A stretch of 9,227 bases of DNA from positions 1 to 9,227 of the forward strand of contig JAITMT010000557.1 of NCBI GenBank assembly GCA_031277235.1, in the 5' to 3' direction. Positions 1 to 7,700 of the stretch are shown piece after piece. The first letter of the stretch is position 1. Every line of letters begins with the position of its first letter. The stretch is from Tannerella sp. GTDB taxonomy: Bacteria; Bacteroidota; Bacteroidia; Bacteroidales; Tannerellaceae. Position numbers and translations under genes: made by a program. A model generated the notes under the pieces. It had not been told where the DNA came from. It saw nothing but the letters and a program-made list of their open reading frames with translations, and searched no databases.

Positions 1-189
1 CGTTTAAGCGAAAAACAGACGGATTTTGCCTATTGGCAGCAACAATCGCCCCAAAGACGGTTGGAGGCGCTGGAAGAAATACGTACCGAGTATAATTCAT
101 GGAAATATGCTACTGAACAAGGATTTCAGAGAGTTTATCGCATTATTAAACGTAATAAGGATTTGGCAAATCCGGAAAATTTGGAATAA
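1..189 (+). CDS. C-terminal end of a small protein resembling the partner of AbiEii-like nucleotidyltransferases (5' end outside the window)
   Basis: An open frame runs from the first base to a TAA at 187-189 and gives 62 residues with no start inside the window. The sequence contains DFAYWQQQSPQRRLEALEEI followed by a stretch ending GFQRVYRIIKR. From memory, this matches the short proteins (about 70-90 residues) with a 'YW..(T/S)P.eRLea.e.lR.eY...' core and a final 'rlQRV.rIIKR', usually encoded just before a nucleotidyltransferase-like gene (AbiEii/MNT type) and thought to act as its partner in toxin-antitoxin-like pairs. The nucleotidyltransferase would be expected immediately downstream, but 190-377 has no such gene and lysA comes next. 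The gene is therefore an orphan, has its partner elsewhere, or has lost it. No catalytic residues can be read from this fragment. The family assignment rests on motif memory only and is moderately sure; the reading frame itself is well supported. Confidence 0.6.
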   Translation, partial: RLSEKQTDFAYWQQQSPQRRLEALEEIRTEYNSWKYATEQGFQRVYRIIKRNKDLANPENLE

Positions 190-258
190 AAAACAAATGA
201 AATTTCAATGTAATACCCAAATTAGCAATCCGTTATGAGCTTGGTAGAAAGGTCAAAA

Positions 259-309
259 CCTCCCCTAACCCCTCCGAAGGAGGGGGACTCCCTCCCTTTT
301 GGGGAGGGG
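259..309. repeat. GC-rich nested inverted repeat of the Bacteroidota intergenic type
   Basis: The inner perfect hairpin is CCCCTCC (269-275), loop GAA, GGAGGGG (279-285). An outer pair, CCTCCCC (259-265) with GGGGAGG (301-307), encloses it, so the whole can fold as a stem carrying a side hairpin. A T run at 313-317 follows closely, so on the + strand it could terminate the upstream small gene. Strings such as 'cctcccctaacccctcc' recur between genes in many Bacteroidota genomes, and I read this as a member of that REP-like class. The terminator role is an inference. The remainder of 190-377 shows no gene and no clear TAnnTTTG promoter for lysA. Confidence 0.7.
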
Positions 310-377
310 CTGCTTTTTAACGGGATGCAGACGATTTGAGATATGATATTGAACATGCATAATAAACAAATAATAAA

Positions 378-1535
378 ATGATTAAAGGAAAATTCCCGAC
401 AGAACGGTTCAGACAACTGCAAACGCCTTTTTACTACTATGATATGGCGTTGCTTCAGAGAACATTGGATACAATCAACGCGGAAATAAACCGGTACGGC
501 TATCACCAGCATTATGCCGTCAAAGCGAATGCCAATCCGCGTATTCTGAGGCTGATAGCCCAAAGCGGGATGGGCGCCGATTGTGTGAGCGGGGGCGAAA
601 TACAGGCTGCGTTGGACGCCGGATTTCCTGCTTCCAACATTGTTTTTGCAGGCGTGGGAAAAGCCGATTGGGAGATAAATCTCGGACTGGATAACGATAT
701 TTCCTGTTTCAACGTCGAATCGCTTGCTGAACTGGAAGTTATCAATGCATTGGCGGAAGCGAAAAACAAAACGGCAACCGTCGCCTTGCGGGTCAATCCG
801 AATGTGGACGCGCATACGCACGCAAAAATCACTACGGGGCTGGAAGAGAACAAGTTCGGCATCAATCTTGAAATGCTGGATGGCGTGATTGAAGCCATGC
901 AAAAAATGAAAAACGTGCATTTTTCGGGGCTTCATTTTCACATCGGCTCGCAAATCACCGATTTATCGCCTTTCCGCGATTTATGTATCAAGGCGCAGGA
1001 TTTGCTGGATGATCTGGGAAAGAAAGGGTTGCGCGTGGAAACGCTGAATTTCGGCGGCGGATTCGGAGTTAATTATCAGCATCCCAACCATTTGGCTATT
1101 CCCGAGTTTGAAAATTATTTCAAAGTATTCCATAAATTGCTGATACCGCGTGAGGGACTGCAAATTCATGTCGAGTTGGGACGTGCAGTCGTTGCACAGT
1201 GCGGATCACTGATTTCCAAGGTATTATATGTTAAACAAGGCTCTGTAAAGCAGTTTGCGATTTTGGATGCGGGATTTACGGAACTGATTCGTCCGGCGAT
1301 GTACGATGCGTATCATCATATTGAAAACATCACGAGCGATGAAGATCTTGAAATTTACGATGTTGTGGGTCCCATTTGCGAATCGTCGGATATTTTCGGC
1401 AAAGACCGCAAACTGAATAAAGTACACCGTAACGACTTGATAGCCTTGCGTTCAGCCGGCGCTTACGGTGAAATTATGGCTTCGCAATACAACTGCCGAA
1501 CATTGCCAAAAAGTTATTTTTCCGATGAAATCTGA
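378..1535 (+). CDS. lysA: Diaminopimelate decarboxylase (LysA)
   Basis: This is a PLP-dependent fold-type III enzyme that decarboxylates meso-2,6-diaminopimelate to L-lysine, the last step of the diaminopimelate pathway, in the cytoplasm. The product has 385 residues, close to the family's usual length in Bacteroidota. The N-terminal TIM barrel carries the PLP lysine K49 in YAVKANANP, the HIGSQI motif at 188-193, the glycine-rich phosphate loop GGGFG at 226-230 and ELGR at 266-269 (EPGR in many other phyla). The C-terminal beta domain carries R305 (IRPAMYDAYH), the substrate-binding CES at 334-336 and Y363 in SAGAYGEIMAS. All expected catalytic positions are present. The ATG at 378 fits the family's N-terminus; no strong Shine-Dalgarno precedes it, which is normal for the phylum. 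The stop overlaps the start of the next gene, suggesting co-transcription. In many Bacteroidales lysA follows an aspartokinase gene; here it does not. No lysine riboswitch is recognisable in the short upstream region. Confidence 0.96.
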   Translation: MIKGKFPTERFRQLQTPFYYYDMALLQRTLDTINAEINRYGYHQHYAVKANANPRILRLIAQSGMGADCVSGGEIQAALDAGFPASNIVFAGVGKADWEINLGLDNDISCFNVESLAELEVINALAEAKNKTATVALRVNPNVDAHTHAKITTGLEENKFGINLEMLDGVIEAMQKMKNVHFSGLHFHIGSQITDLSPFRDLCIKAQDLLDDLGKKGLRVETLNFGGGFGVNYQHPNHLAIPEFENYFKVFHKLLIPREGLQIHVELGRAVVAQCGSLISKVLYVKQGSVKQFAILDAGFTELIRPAMYDAYHHIENITSDEDLEIYDVVGPICESSDIFGKDRKLNKVHRNDLIALRSAGAYGEIMASQYNCRTLPKSYFSDEI

Positions 1536-2454
1536 TAGAGGCGGGAAGGCATTAGGAGTTAGGCGGAAGGGGAGGGAAGGCGTTTCGCAAAATGGGCGGA
1601 AAAGCGTTGTTAATGAGGAGAATACGTTACTGCCTTATTTGCTGGATTTGCTGAAAGGGCAAAGCAAAACGTCCGTAAAATCGCTGTTGAAACACGGACA
1701 GGTTTTTGTCAATAATCAGTCTGTTACTCAATTCGATACGCCGCTGAAAGCAGGTGATACGGTGTTTATCAGTCGCGAAAAAGGGCGCGTTGCGTTCAGC
1801 CATCCGCAACTGAAAATTGTTTACGAAGACGATGATATTATCGTTGCGGACAAGCACGAGGGACTGTTGTCGGTTTCCGATTCGCCAATGCAGAAACGTA
1901 CTGCTTATTTCCTTCTGAATGAATATGTTAAGCAGATAAATGTCCAGAATAGAATATTTGTACTTCACCGTTTGGACAAGGGAACTTCGGGGCTGATGAT
2001 GTTTGCCAAAAATCTGCCGTCGCAGGAAAATCTGCGCAATAACTGGCAAAAAATGATTGTTCGACGCACCTATACGGCTGTGGTTGAGAGTGTTCCCGAA
2101 AAACAGCAGGATACCGTTGTTTCCTATTTAGCCGAAAACAGCCGCTATAAAGTGTATTGCACCGACCCTGAACACGGCAAGGAGGCTGTTTTGCATTATA
2201 AAGTCCTGAAAAACAATGCAAAATATGCGCTTTTGGAACTCGAACTCGAAACCGGTCGTAAAAACCAGATTCGTGCGCAAATGGAATTTATCGGACATCC
2301 CGTCGCGGGCGATCCAAAATATGGCGCTCAGACCGATCCTGCCGGTCGTTTGATGCTCCACGCCACGAAATTGCATTTTCTTCATCCCGCGACTCTTCAG
2401 GAAATGCGCTTTGAATCGAAAATCCCGAAAGTTTTCGGAAAAATTATGGAGTAA
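1525..2454 (+). CDS. RluA-family RNA pseudouridine synthase with N-terminal S4 domain
   Basis: The product isomerises specific uridines to pseudouridine in structured RNA, most likely 23S rRNA; the exact site cannot be told from sequence. With the start at 1525 it has 309 residues. Residues about 34-82 form an S4 RNA-binding domain (SVKSLLKHGQVFVNN, then LKAGDTV). The catalytic domain follows with HRLDKGTSGL, whose aspartate (D151) is the expected nucleophile, and the C-terminal motif GRKNQIRAQ near 244. The frame opens further upstream, with an ATG at 1468 deep inside lysA; I chose 1525 because it overlaps lysA by only 11 bases (ATG...TGA), and no later ATG, GTG or TTG precedes the S4 domain. 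Residues 2-30 are an odd basic, glycine-rich extension (RGGKALGVRRKGREG) encoded by a purine-rich stretch, probably linker or inserted sequence. No hairpin terminator immediately follows the stop. Confidence 0.9.
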   Translation: MKSDRGGKALGVRRKGREGVSQNGRKSVVNEENTLLPYLLDLLKGQSKTSVKSLLKHGQVFVNNQSVTQFDTPLKAGDTVFISREKGRVAFSHPQLKIVYEDDDIIVADKHEGLLSVSDSPMQKRTAYFLLNEYVKQINVQNRIFVLHRLDKGTSGLMMFAKNLPSQENLRNNWQKMIVRRTYTAVVESVPEKQQDTVVSYLAENSRYKVYCTDPEHGKEAVLHYKVLKNNAKYALLELELETGRKNQIRAQMEFIGHPVAGDPKYGAQTDPAGRLMLHATKLHFLHPATLQEMRFESKIPKVFGKIME

Positions 2455-2476
2455 TGGTATTGAATAATTCTCCAAC

Positions 2477-2664
2477 AACCTCATTTTCACCTAATTCCAA
2501 TAACAAAACAATCTCAGTAGAGCGAAATAGATTTTATGTTTTTTAACCTCATTACCTCATTCAAATATGAGGTTGGAAAATTAGGTAATGAGGTCAAAAG
2601 AAGGTAAAGATATCTTGTTGCTACTGAGGTTGTTTCGTCTGGAAAATTAGGTGGAAATCAGGTT
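2477..2664. repeat. Large imperfect palindrome (long hairpin or MITE-like structure)
   Basis: Three blocks pair about a common centre near 2570: cacctaattcc (2488-2498) with ggaaaattaggtg (2641-2653); aaacaatctcagtag (2506-2520) with ctactgaggttgttt (2621-2635), one T/G mismatch; and acctcattacct (2546-2557) with aggtaatgaggt (2583-2594), perfect over 12 bases. Weaker pairing extends the arms outward to about 2477 and 2664. As RNA this would be a long interrupted hairpin; as DNA it resembles a non-autonomous palindromic element. No target-site duplication could be defined by eye, so mobility is not shown. Confidence 0.75.
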
Positions 2665-2830
2665 TTCGGAAAAAAAATTACGGAATCGGGAAAACAATCT
2701 CATTTTCACCTAATTCCAATAACAAGACAACCTCAGTAGAGGAATAGTTTTTATGTTTTTTAACCTCATTATCTCATTCAAATATGTGTTTGGAAAATTA
2801 GGTTTTCGGGAAAAATTGCGGAATCGGGAG
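2478..2830. repeat. Tandem pair of a non-coding repeat unit, second copy shortened
   Basis: Unit 1 spans about 2478-2696 and unit 2 about 2697-2830. The first ~105 bases of both units are nearly identical, including tcattttcacctaattcc (2481 and 2700), cctcagtag or a one-base variant (2512, 2731), atgttttttaacctcatta (2536 and 2753) and ttggaaaattaggt (2573 and 2790). The spacing is 219 bases, falling to 217 after a 2-base indel. Both units end with a similar cggaatcggga string (2681-2691, 2819-2829). Unit 2 lacks roughly the 70-80 bases that form the right half of the palindrome in unit 1. Apart from the small ORF further right, the 2455-2875 stretch has no gene. An ATG-initiated frame from 2753 crosses unit 2 but reads as repeat sequence. 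Confidence 0.85.
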
Positions 2831-2847
2831 AATAATCATTATCTTTG
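2816..2847 (+). promoter_or_regulatory. Candidate Bacteroidota-type promoter for the small ORF and apbE
   Basis: TATCTTTG at 2840-2847 matches the Bacteroidota -7 consensus TAnnTTTG exactly. A TTG at 2816-2818 lies 21 bases upstream, near the position expected for the -33 TTTG element. The first ATG of the downstream unit is 28 bases after the box. The -33 part sits in the end of the second repeat unit, so the repeat contributes to the promoter. No experimental start site is known. Confidence 0.55.
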
Positions 2848-2875
2848 TCCCAAAATTGGTACGCAAATTTTCATT

Positions 2876-3025
2876 ATGGAGACAATAGAAAAAACAAGCA
2901 GACAGTGGAATTTTTCGGAAGAAATGAAGCAAAAAATAGACCTTTCATTACAGGAAGTAACTGATGAAGAAGTTATTAAGATAAAAAGTATTGACGAATT
3001 ACATCAATTTCTCGACAGTATATGA
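2876..3025 (+). CDS. Small hypothetical protein of 49 residues, function unknown
   Basis: The frame from the ATG at 2876 to TGA at 3023-3025 encodes 49 charged, probably helical residues without a signal peptide or membrane segment. It begins METIEKTSRQWNFSEEMKQK and ends SIDELHQFLDSI. A candidate promoter lies just upstream, and the stop overlaps an ATG in the style ATGA (3022-3025). I do not recognise the family. Its size, acidity and end-overlap resemble small antitoxins or other regulatory partners, but no toxin follows: the overlapping ATG reads straight into apbE. It could be the remnant of a toxin-antitoxin pair, a leader peptide, or a genuine small protein. The longer open frame starting at 2753 is unlikely because its first 41 codons lie in the repeat and promoter. 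Confidence 0.5.
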   Translation: METIEKTSRQWNFSEEMKQKIDLSLQEVTDEEVIKIKSIDELHQFLDSI

Positions 3026-3057
3026 TCTTGATTTTACCAAAACGGCGAAAAATCATT

Positions 3058-4086
3058 ATGAAAACAAATAAAAATAGACATATTAATACATGGACATATT
3101 GGTCTATCTTCCTGATTTTTGGGATTTTAACCATAAGCGCCTGCACGGCTAAAAAGCAATATCACGAAGATAGCGGGACGGTGTTTCATACACTTTACCA
3201 TATTAAATATCAGCATGATAAAATTCTTACGGATAAAATTGACGGGGAATTTCAGGCATTCAACCTGTCGCTGAATCCGTTCAACACCAATTCAATCATC
3301 GCGAAAGTCAATAGAAATGAGGATGTTGAGGTGGACGAATGGTTTGAAACCGTTTTTGACAAATCAAGGGAAGTTTATGAAGCGTCCGGCGGAGCGTTTG
3401 ACCCGACGGTGGCGCCGCTTATCAACTTGTGGGGTTTCGGGTTTGAGCGCCGCGACAGCATTTCGCAACACACGATTGACGGCCTGATAGAATTTGTCGG
3501 TTTCAACAAGATACGCATTGAAAACAAGCGCGTTATCAAGGACGACCCGCGCATGCAACTGAATTTTTCGGCAATCGCCAAAGGTTTCGCTTCCGACGTG
3601 ATTGCACGGTTACTGGAGCGTGAAGGCGTTGAAAATTATATGATTGAGATTGGCGGCGAGGTAGCGGCGAGCGGTAAAAATCCGCACGGTCAGTGTTGGC
3701 AAATCGGCATCAACAAGCCCGAAGACGATACGGAACGAATGGTAAACAAAATGCAGGCAATCGTGCCGCTTTGCGAAAAATGCGGACTTGCCACGTCGGG
3801 TAATTACCGCAATTTTTACGTGAAGGACGGCAAAAAATACGCGCACACGATTGACCCCAAAACCGGTTATCCGTCGGAACTGGATATTTTAAGCGCCACC
3901 ATCATCGCGCCCGATTGCATGACGGCGGACGCCTACGCCACTGCATTTATGGCGCTTGGCGTGGACGGCTCGCTCCAAATGGCTGATAAAATCAAGGATT
4001 TGAAATACTACATCATCTACACCGGTGATGAATACGGAGAACTGCGCACGATGGCTTCCGAAGGGCTTGAGACGCTGATACCGTAA
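3058..4086 (+). CDS. apbE: FAD:protein FMN transferase, ApbE family lipoprotein
   Basis: ApbE cleaves FAD and links FMN through a phosphoester bond to threonine or serine in exported flavoproteins such as NqrB/NqrC or RnfD/RnfG, and needs Mg2+. From the start at 3058 the product has 342 residues. Residues 1-29 are a lipoprotein signal with lipobox ISAC and lipidated C29, placing it on the periplasmic side of a membrane. Family motifs follow in order: SGGAFDPTVAPLINLWGFG (about 110-128), SAIAKGFASD (171-180), IGGE (198-201), ATSGNYRNFY (245-254), HTIDPKTGYP (263-272) and ADAYATAFMALG (290-301); D291 and T295 have the spacing of the Mg2+ ligands. A start at 3022 would add 12 residues before the signal sequence and is less likely. 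A CEKC pair precedes ATSG and may be incidental. No nqr or rnf gene is visible nearby, so the flavoprotein target is unknown. Confidence 0.93.
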   Translation: MKTNKNRHINTWTYWSIFLIFGILTISACTAKKQYHEDSGTVFHTLYHIKYQHDKILTDKIDGEFQAFNLSLNPFNTNSIIAKVNRNEDVEVDEWFETVFDKSREVYEASGGAFDPTVAPLINLWGFGFERRDSISQHTIDGLIEFVGFNKIRIENKRVIKDDPRMQLNFSAIAKGFASDVIARLLEREGVENYMIEIGGEVAASGKNPHGQCWQIGINKPEDDTERMVNKMQAIVPLCEKCGLATSGNYRNFYVKDGKKYAHTIDPKTGYPSELDILSATIIAPDCMTADAYATAFMALGVDGSLQMADKIKDLKYYIIYTGDEYGELRTMASEGLETLIP

Positions 4087-4087
4087 A

Positions 4088-4129
4088 TTTTACATTTTAT
4101 TAAAAAAAATGTAAAAAATATTTTTTTTT
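4088..4129 (+). terminator. A/T-rich hairpin with T run after apbE
   Basis: TTTTACATTTT (4088-4098) pairs with AAAATGTAAAA (4106-4116) in an 11-base perfect stem with a 7-base loop, followed by an A-run and nine T residues at 4121-4129. It begins two bases after the apbE stop codon. The stem is nearly GC-free, so its strength as an intrinsic terminator is uncertain, although its position and T run fit. Confidence 0.6.
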
Positions 4130-4143
4130 CTAAAAACTTGTTT

Positions 4144-4151
4144 TAACTTTG
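4144..4151 (+). promoter_or_regulatory. Candidate -7 promoter box for the secreted-protein unit
   Basis: TAACTTTG matches TAnnTTTG. A second match, TAATTTTG, lies at 4157-4164. A clear TTTG -33 element at the usual distance is not evident, since that position falls in the T run of the terminator. If used, it gives an A/T-rich untranslated leader of about 150 bases before the ATG at 4304, in which I see no further structure. Confidence 0.45.
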
Positions 4152-4303
4152 CGGCGTAATTTTGTTTGTTGTTTCTACTGGATTTATATGTAATAGATTA
4201 AGAATAAGCATTTTACATGTTTGAACTACTGACAAATTGAAATAAAAATTAAAATATAACTTGATTTTATGAATGTGTTTTAACGAAAAACGTGGCATTA
4301 TAT

Positions 4304-4792
4304 ATGAAAAGAATAATTTTTCTACCGGTTTATTGCGTATGGATATTCTATATTCTACCTGTAAACGCTTACGGGAATCAGTGCGGACAATTGCCTGGGT
4401 TGCAGGAAGTTGCGCAGGCGACCGCCGAAAAGAAGGATGACCCGGAAACCCTTTTGCAGGGGACGTGGGTATTGGAAGATGTTTCCGTTTCCGAAGTGAA
4501 TAACGCGAGGTCTATCGGTTTGGACGATGAGAACATTGAAATCTATGCCGAACTGGAAATCAGGCAGGATTCGATACTGTTTCTCCCTCAAAATTCGCTG
4601 AAAACTGCGGAGAATTTCCGGAAAACAACCTTTACAGTGGATGACCGGGAACTGAAATTCGGTTCGTCCATGAAGTCGGTTTATACCGAATGGGGTATAG
4701 CCAATGACAGGTTATACCTGCTGTGGAGATTCAAGAATCCGGAAAATGAATTGGAGATTATATTCGTAAACTGCATCTATAAACGAAAATAA
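4304..4792 (+). CDS. Small secreted protein of 162 residues, possibly lipocalin-like
   Basis: The ATG at 4304 gives a classic export signal: basic MKR, a hydrophobic stretch to about residue 20, and a likely cleavage site near VNA or AYG (22-24). A GTG at 4292 in the same frame would only add MALY and is less likely. The mature part starts with an acidic helix-prone segment (30-50), then GTWVLEDVSV (53-62), then alternating short strands (LEIRQDSILFLP, FTVDDRELKFG, DRLYLLWRF, EIIFVNCIYK). A 'G.W.L..v' opening followed by such strands recalls small lipocalin-like beta-barrels of Bacteroidales, which is inference from pattern, not a firm family match. C27 and C157 could form a disulfide in the periplasm. 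The next gene starts 6 bases after the stop, so the two are surely co-transcribed and may work together. Confidence 0.8.
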   Translation: MKRIIFLPVYCVWIFYILPVNAYGNQCGQLPGLQEVAQATAEKKDDPETLLQGTWVLEDVSVSEVNNARSIGLDDENIEIYAELEIRQDSILFLPQNSLKTAENFRKTTFTVDDRELKFGSSMKSVYTEWGIANDRLYLLWRFKNPENELEIIFVNCIYKRK

Positions 4793-4798
4793 GGGAAC

Positions 4799-7700
4799 AT
4801 GAAACGTTTACTTTTCATTCTTTTCCGGGGATTCATCGGATTAACGTCCTTGCAGGCTGCCGTCATTACCCATGATATCAGTACGGGAAATTTGACTATT
4901 CCCGGCACATCCACAGACGATTATATCATTACCGGTTCGACCACAACTTATAAAGTCGTAGTCAGCACCGGTTATCATGGAAGCATCACGCTGAGCAATG
5001 TCTCGATTCAGTCGCTTGCGCCCAATACCAACACGACAACGTATTCTCCCTTTACCGTTTTGGGAGAATACAACTGTTCCAACTTGGCGCCTGTTACCAA
5101 AGTTGAAATCATCCTTGAAGGAACCAACGAACTTTTATATACGGGAGCAGGATATGCCTGTCTTCAGGTAGATCAGGGCGCGCAGATACGCATCAGCGCT
5201 ATTGATCCGAACGACAATGCCAGCGGTGTCTTAACCGCCAAAGCTACCCCGTATGTGCCGGGCGTTAACTATTCGGTTGCCGGAGCCGGAATAGGCGCCC
5301 CCGGAGGAAATGGCTCACCTCTTGTTCCTTACCGTTTACAGGGAACTTCTCCGCTGAGTTGTGGAAACACAGGAAATACAGCCGGAGGAAATATCATCAT
5401 TGCCAGCGGAACTATTACAGCCTGGGGAGGTCATGGAGCCGGAATTGGCGGAGGATTTCAGACCTATTATAACGGAATTATTATTATTTACGGAGGAATC
5501 GTAGAGTCTCGCGGAGGATATGACTCGGCAGGTATCGGTAGCGGTTGTCCAACGGGTACGGGCGTTCTCACCTGCTATGCCGACGTAAGTACGGTGGTGG
5601 CTTTACCTCCTTCGAGTATCGTGGCTTATGGTGCAGGCGCCAATGCCAATGGTGGAGTGGGAATGATACAGTTTCCCTCTCTGGGCTTGACCGGAACGAA
5701 GAATATCACTTACGTCAATGACCCGAACAAACCCCTCATTTACATCCGTACGGAAGATTTTGAACCCAATGCAAATATTTATCTCGATTTGACGGAAACG
5801 CCCGGACTGGTTGAGGTTTTCAACGCGCTTGAACTCAATTATGATTTGGCAAGGGTAAAAATCGGTAAAACGGACGCTTCCGGTTATATGTCGCTTCATG
5901 CCCGGTTTGAACAGAATACGACGTTCTTTACCGATGCGTCCAGTTCCAATCCTGCCACGCCGGGGCGCCCGTACTTACCCGTTAGCCGCATCGTTTTGAA
6001 TACGGATACGATTATCCTGCCCCTGATGGACGCGGAAATTTCTTTCACCGACTATCCTTCCACGCCTCTTTTGGAAGGCTATTCCGTACCCGAAGCCCGG
6101 CAAAACGCCGAGGTCATCAAGGTCAACTACAACGACCCCGTCCCGATGAGCAACATGACCTATTCGCTGCAGGAAGGCATAAATTTCCCGTCCCTGATTT
6201 TCCTCGGCGCCGACAGTGCGACGGTTATTGCGCCTCCGGCAACCCTGAATTTTGGCGACGTCTTTTACATCATTGTGCCCATAGACGCGGGAAAAACCGC
6301 GAATATCTACAACGACGTGTTGCAAATCTACGGGGAATACAATTCGCTGCCGCTGTCCGGACCCATCCGCAGGGTCATCGAACAGCAGGTTGTTTTCGAC
6401 GATTCCCCGACAAACGACTATATCAGGGTGACGGCTTCGCCAAACCAATTCGAGGTCATGTATCCCGCGACAAATACCGTAAACCTGACACTGAACATCA
6501 GCCATTCGGGATTGAATGTCCCGTACGATTCTGCCGAAGTTACGGCAAAATACCTGGTTACGACCGAGCCGGACTACGATTTGGCTTTAGCCGCCAATCC
6601 GCTGAACACCTGGGATCTGCTGAATGTTCCGGGAAACGAGGGAGTGGACAGAATCACGCCGGTATCTTTCTCCGGATTCACTTCCGGCACGTATTATATC
6701 CACTGGTATGCCGTATCCGGCGTTGTGATGGCTCACAGCCTGACGGTTACAAGTCCGCCGCGCCTGTACGGAGGATTTGGTCCCTACAAAATAATGAATG
6801 TCAGGGCAATGGACGATACTGTCCAGGTCATTCAGAACGGACAGGTCTTGATTCCGGTGAAGGACAACGACAGCATTGTTTCATCCTGTGCGGGCATCAT
6901 CCCTGAAATTACGGTTTTTCCCGTAAACGGCACGACTGTCATGCACAATGATACCGTTTTATACACGCCGGCGCCCGGTTACACCGGCAAGGATTCGATG
7001 GTTTACCGCCTTGTTTGCAGCGGCGATACTTCTTTTGCCAAAGTATTTATCCGGGTAATCGAACATCCCGACAATATCACAGACGCAGACTGTTTCATTC
7101 CTGTGCAGCCCGTAACCTGGGGAATCCGGGAAGTACCCATATACACCGATAAACTGATACACAATTACGGTCCCCTGATAACAGGTGATATTGATGATGA
7201 CGGAAAAGTGGAAATTGTCGGTCTGATGCCGAAAAACGGCGCTCAAAACTATTACGACAGCGACGGTATCCGCATCTTTACTTTCGAAAATGATCAGGTG
7301 CAGTTCAAGAAGGATATTCCCTTTGTCGGACATACGGTTGCGTCGCAGGGGTCGTATGCCATGGCGCGCTACAACGGCGTCGGATATATCGTATTGTATG
7401 GCAGCAACAGACGTCTGTATGCCTACAACGCCGCCACGGGAGGAGCACCGCTATGGCAGTCGGATGTTCTGGGAAGTACAACTGTCGCCTTTTCGTTCGT
7501 AAATATTGCCGATTTCAACAATGACGGTATTCCGGAGGTATATTGCGGAAATCAAATTGTCTCGCTGGCTACCGGAGCGCTGCTCTGCAGCGGAGGAGCC
7601 GGTAACGTGGGTTCATTGGGGTACAGCGCTGCCAATACTCCAAACTACGGATGTTCCACGATGGCGGCGGACATGGACGGCGACGGTCAACCGGAACTTT

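Noticed and set aside
190..377. Lysine riboswitch or other cis-acting RNA before lysA
   Set aside because: The stretch is short and contains only the GC-rich inverted repeat; no lysine-riboswitch core is recognisable.
222..953. Long open frame on the - strand opposite lysA (243 codons), and similar ones at 512-898 and 981-1169
   Set aside because: They lie antisense to a clearly conserved lysA and show no recognisable motifs; they arise from codon composition of the + strand gene.
2478..2830. CRISPR array
   Set aside because: Only two large units with diverged ends, internal palindrome and no short regularly spaced repeats or cas genes.
2753..2875. Upstream start for the small ORF at 2753
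   Set aside because: The first 41 codons would be repeat and promoter sequence; the ATG at 2876 follows the TAnnTTTG box at a normal distance.
3022..3057. Upstream start of apbE at 3022
   Set aside because: It would put 12 extra basic residues before a normal lipoprotein signal; the ATG at 3058 gives a standard signal length.
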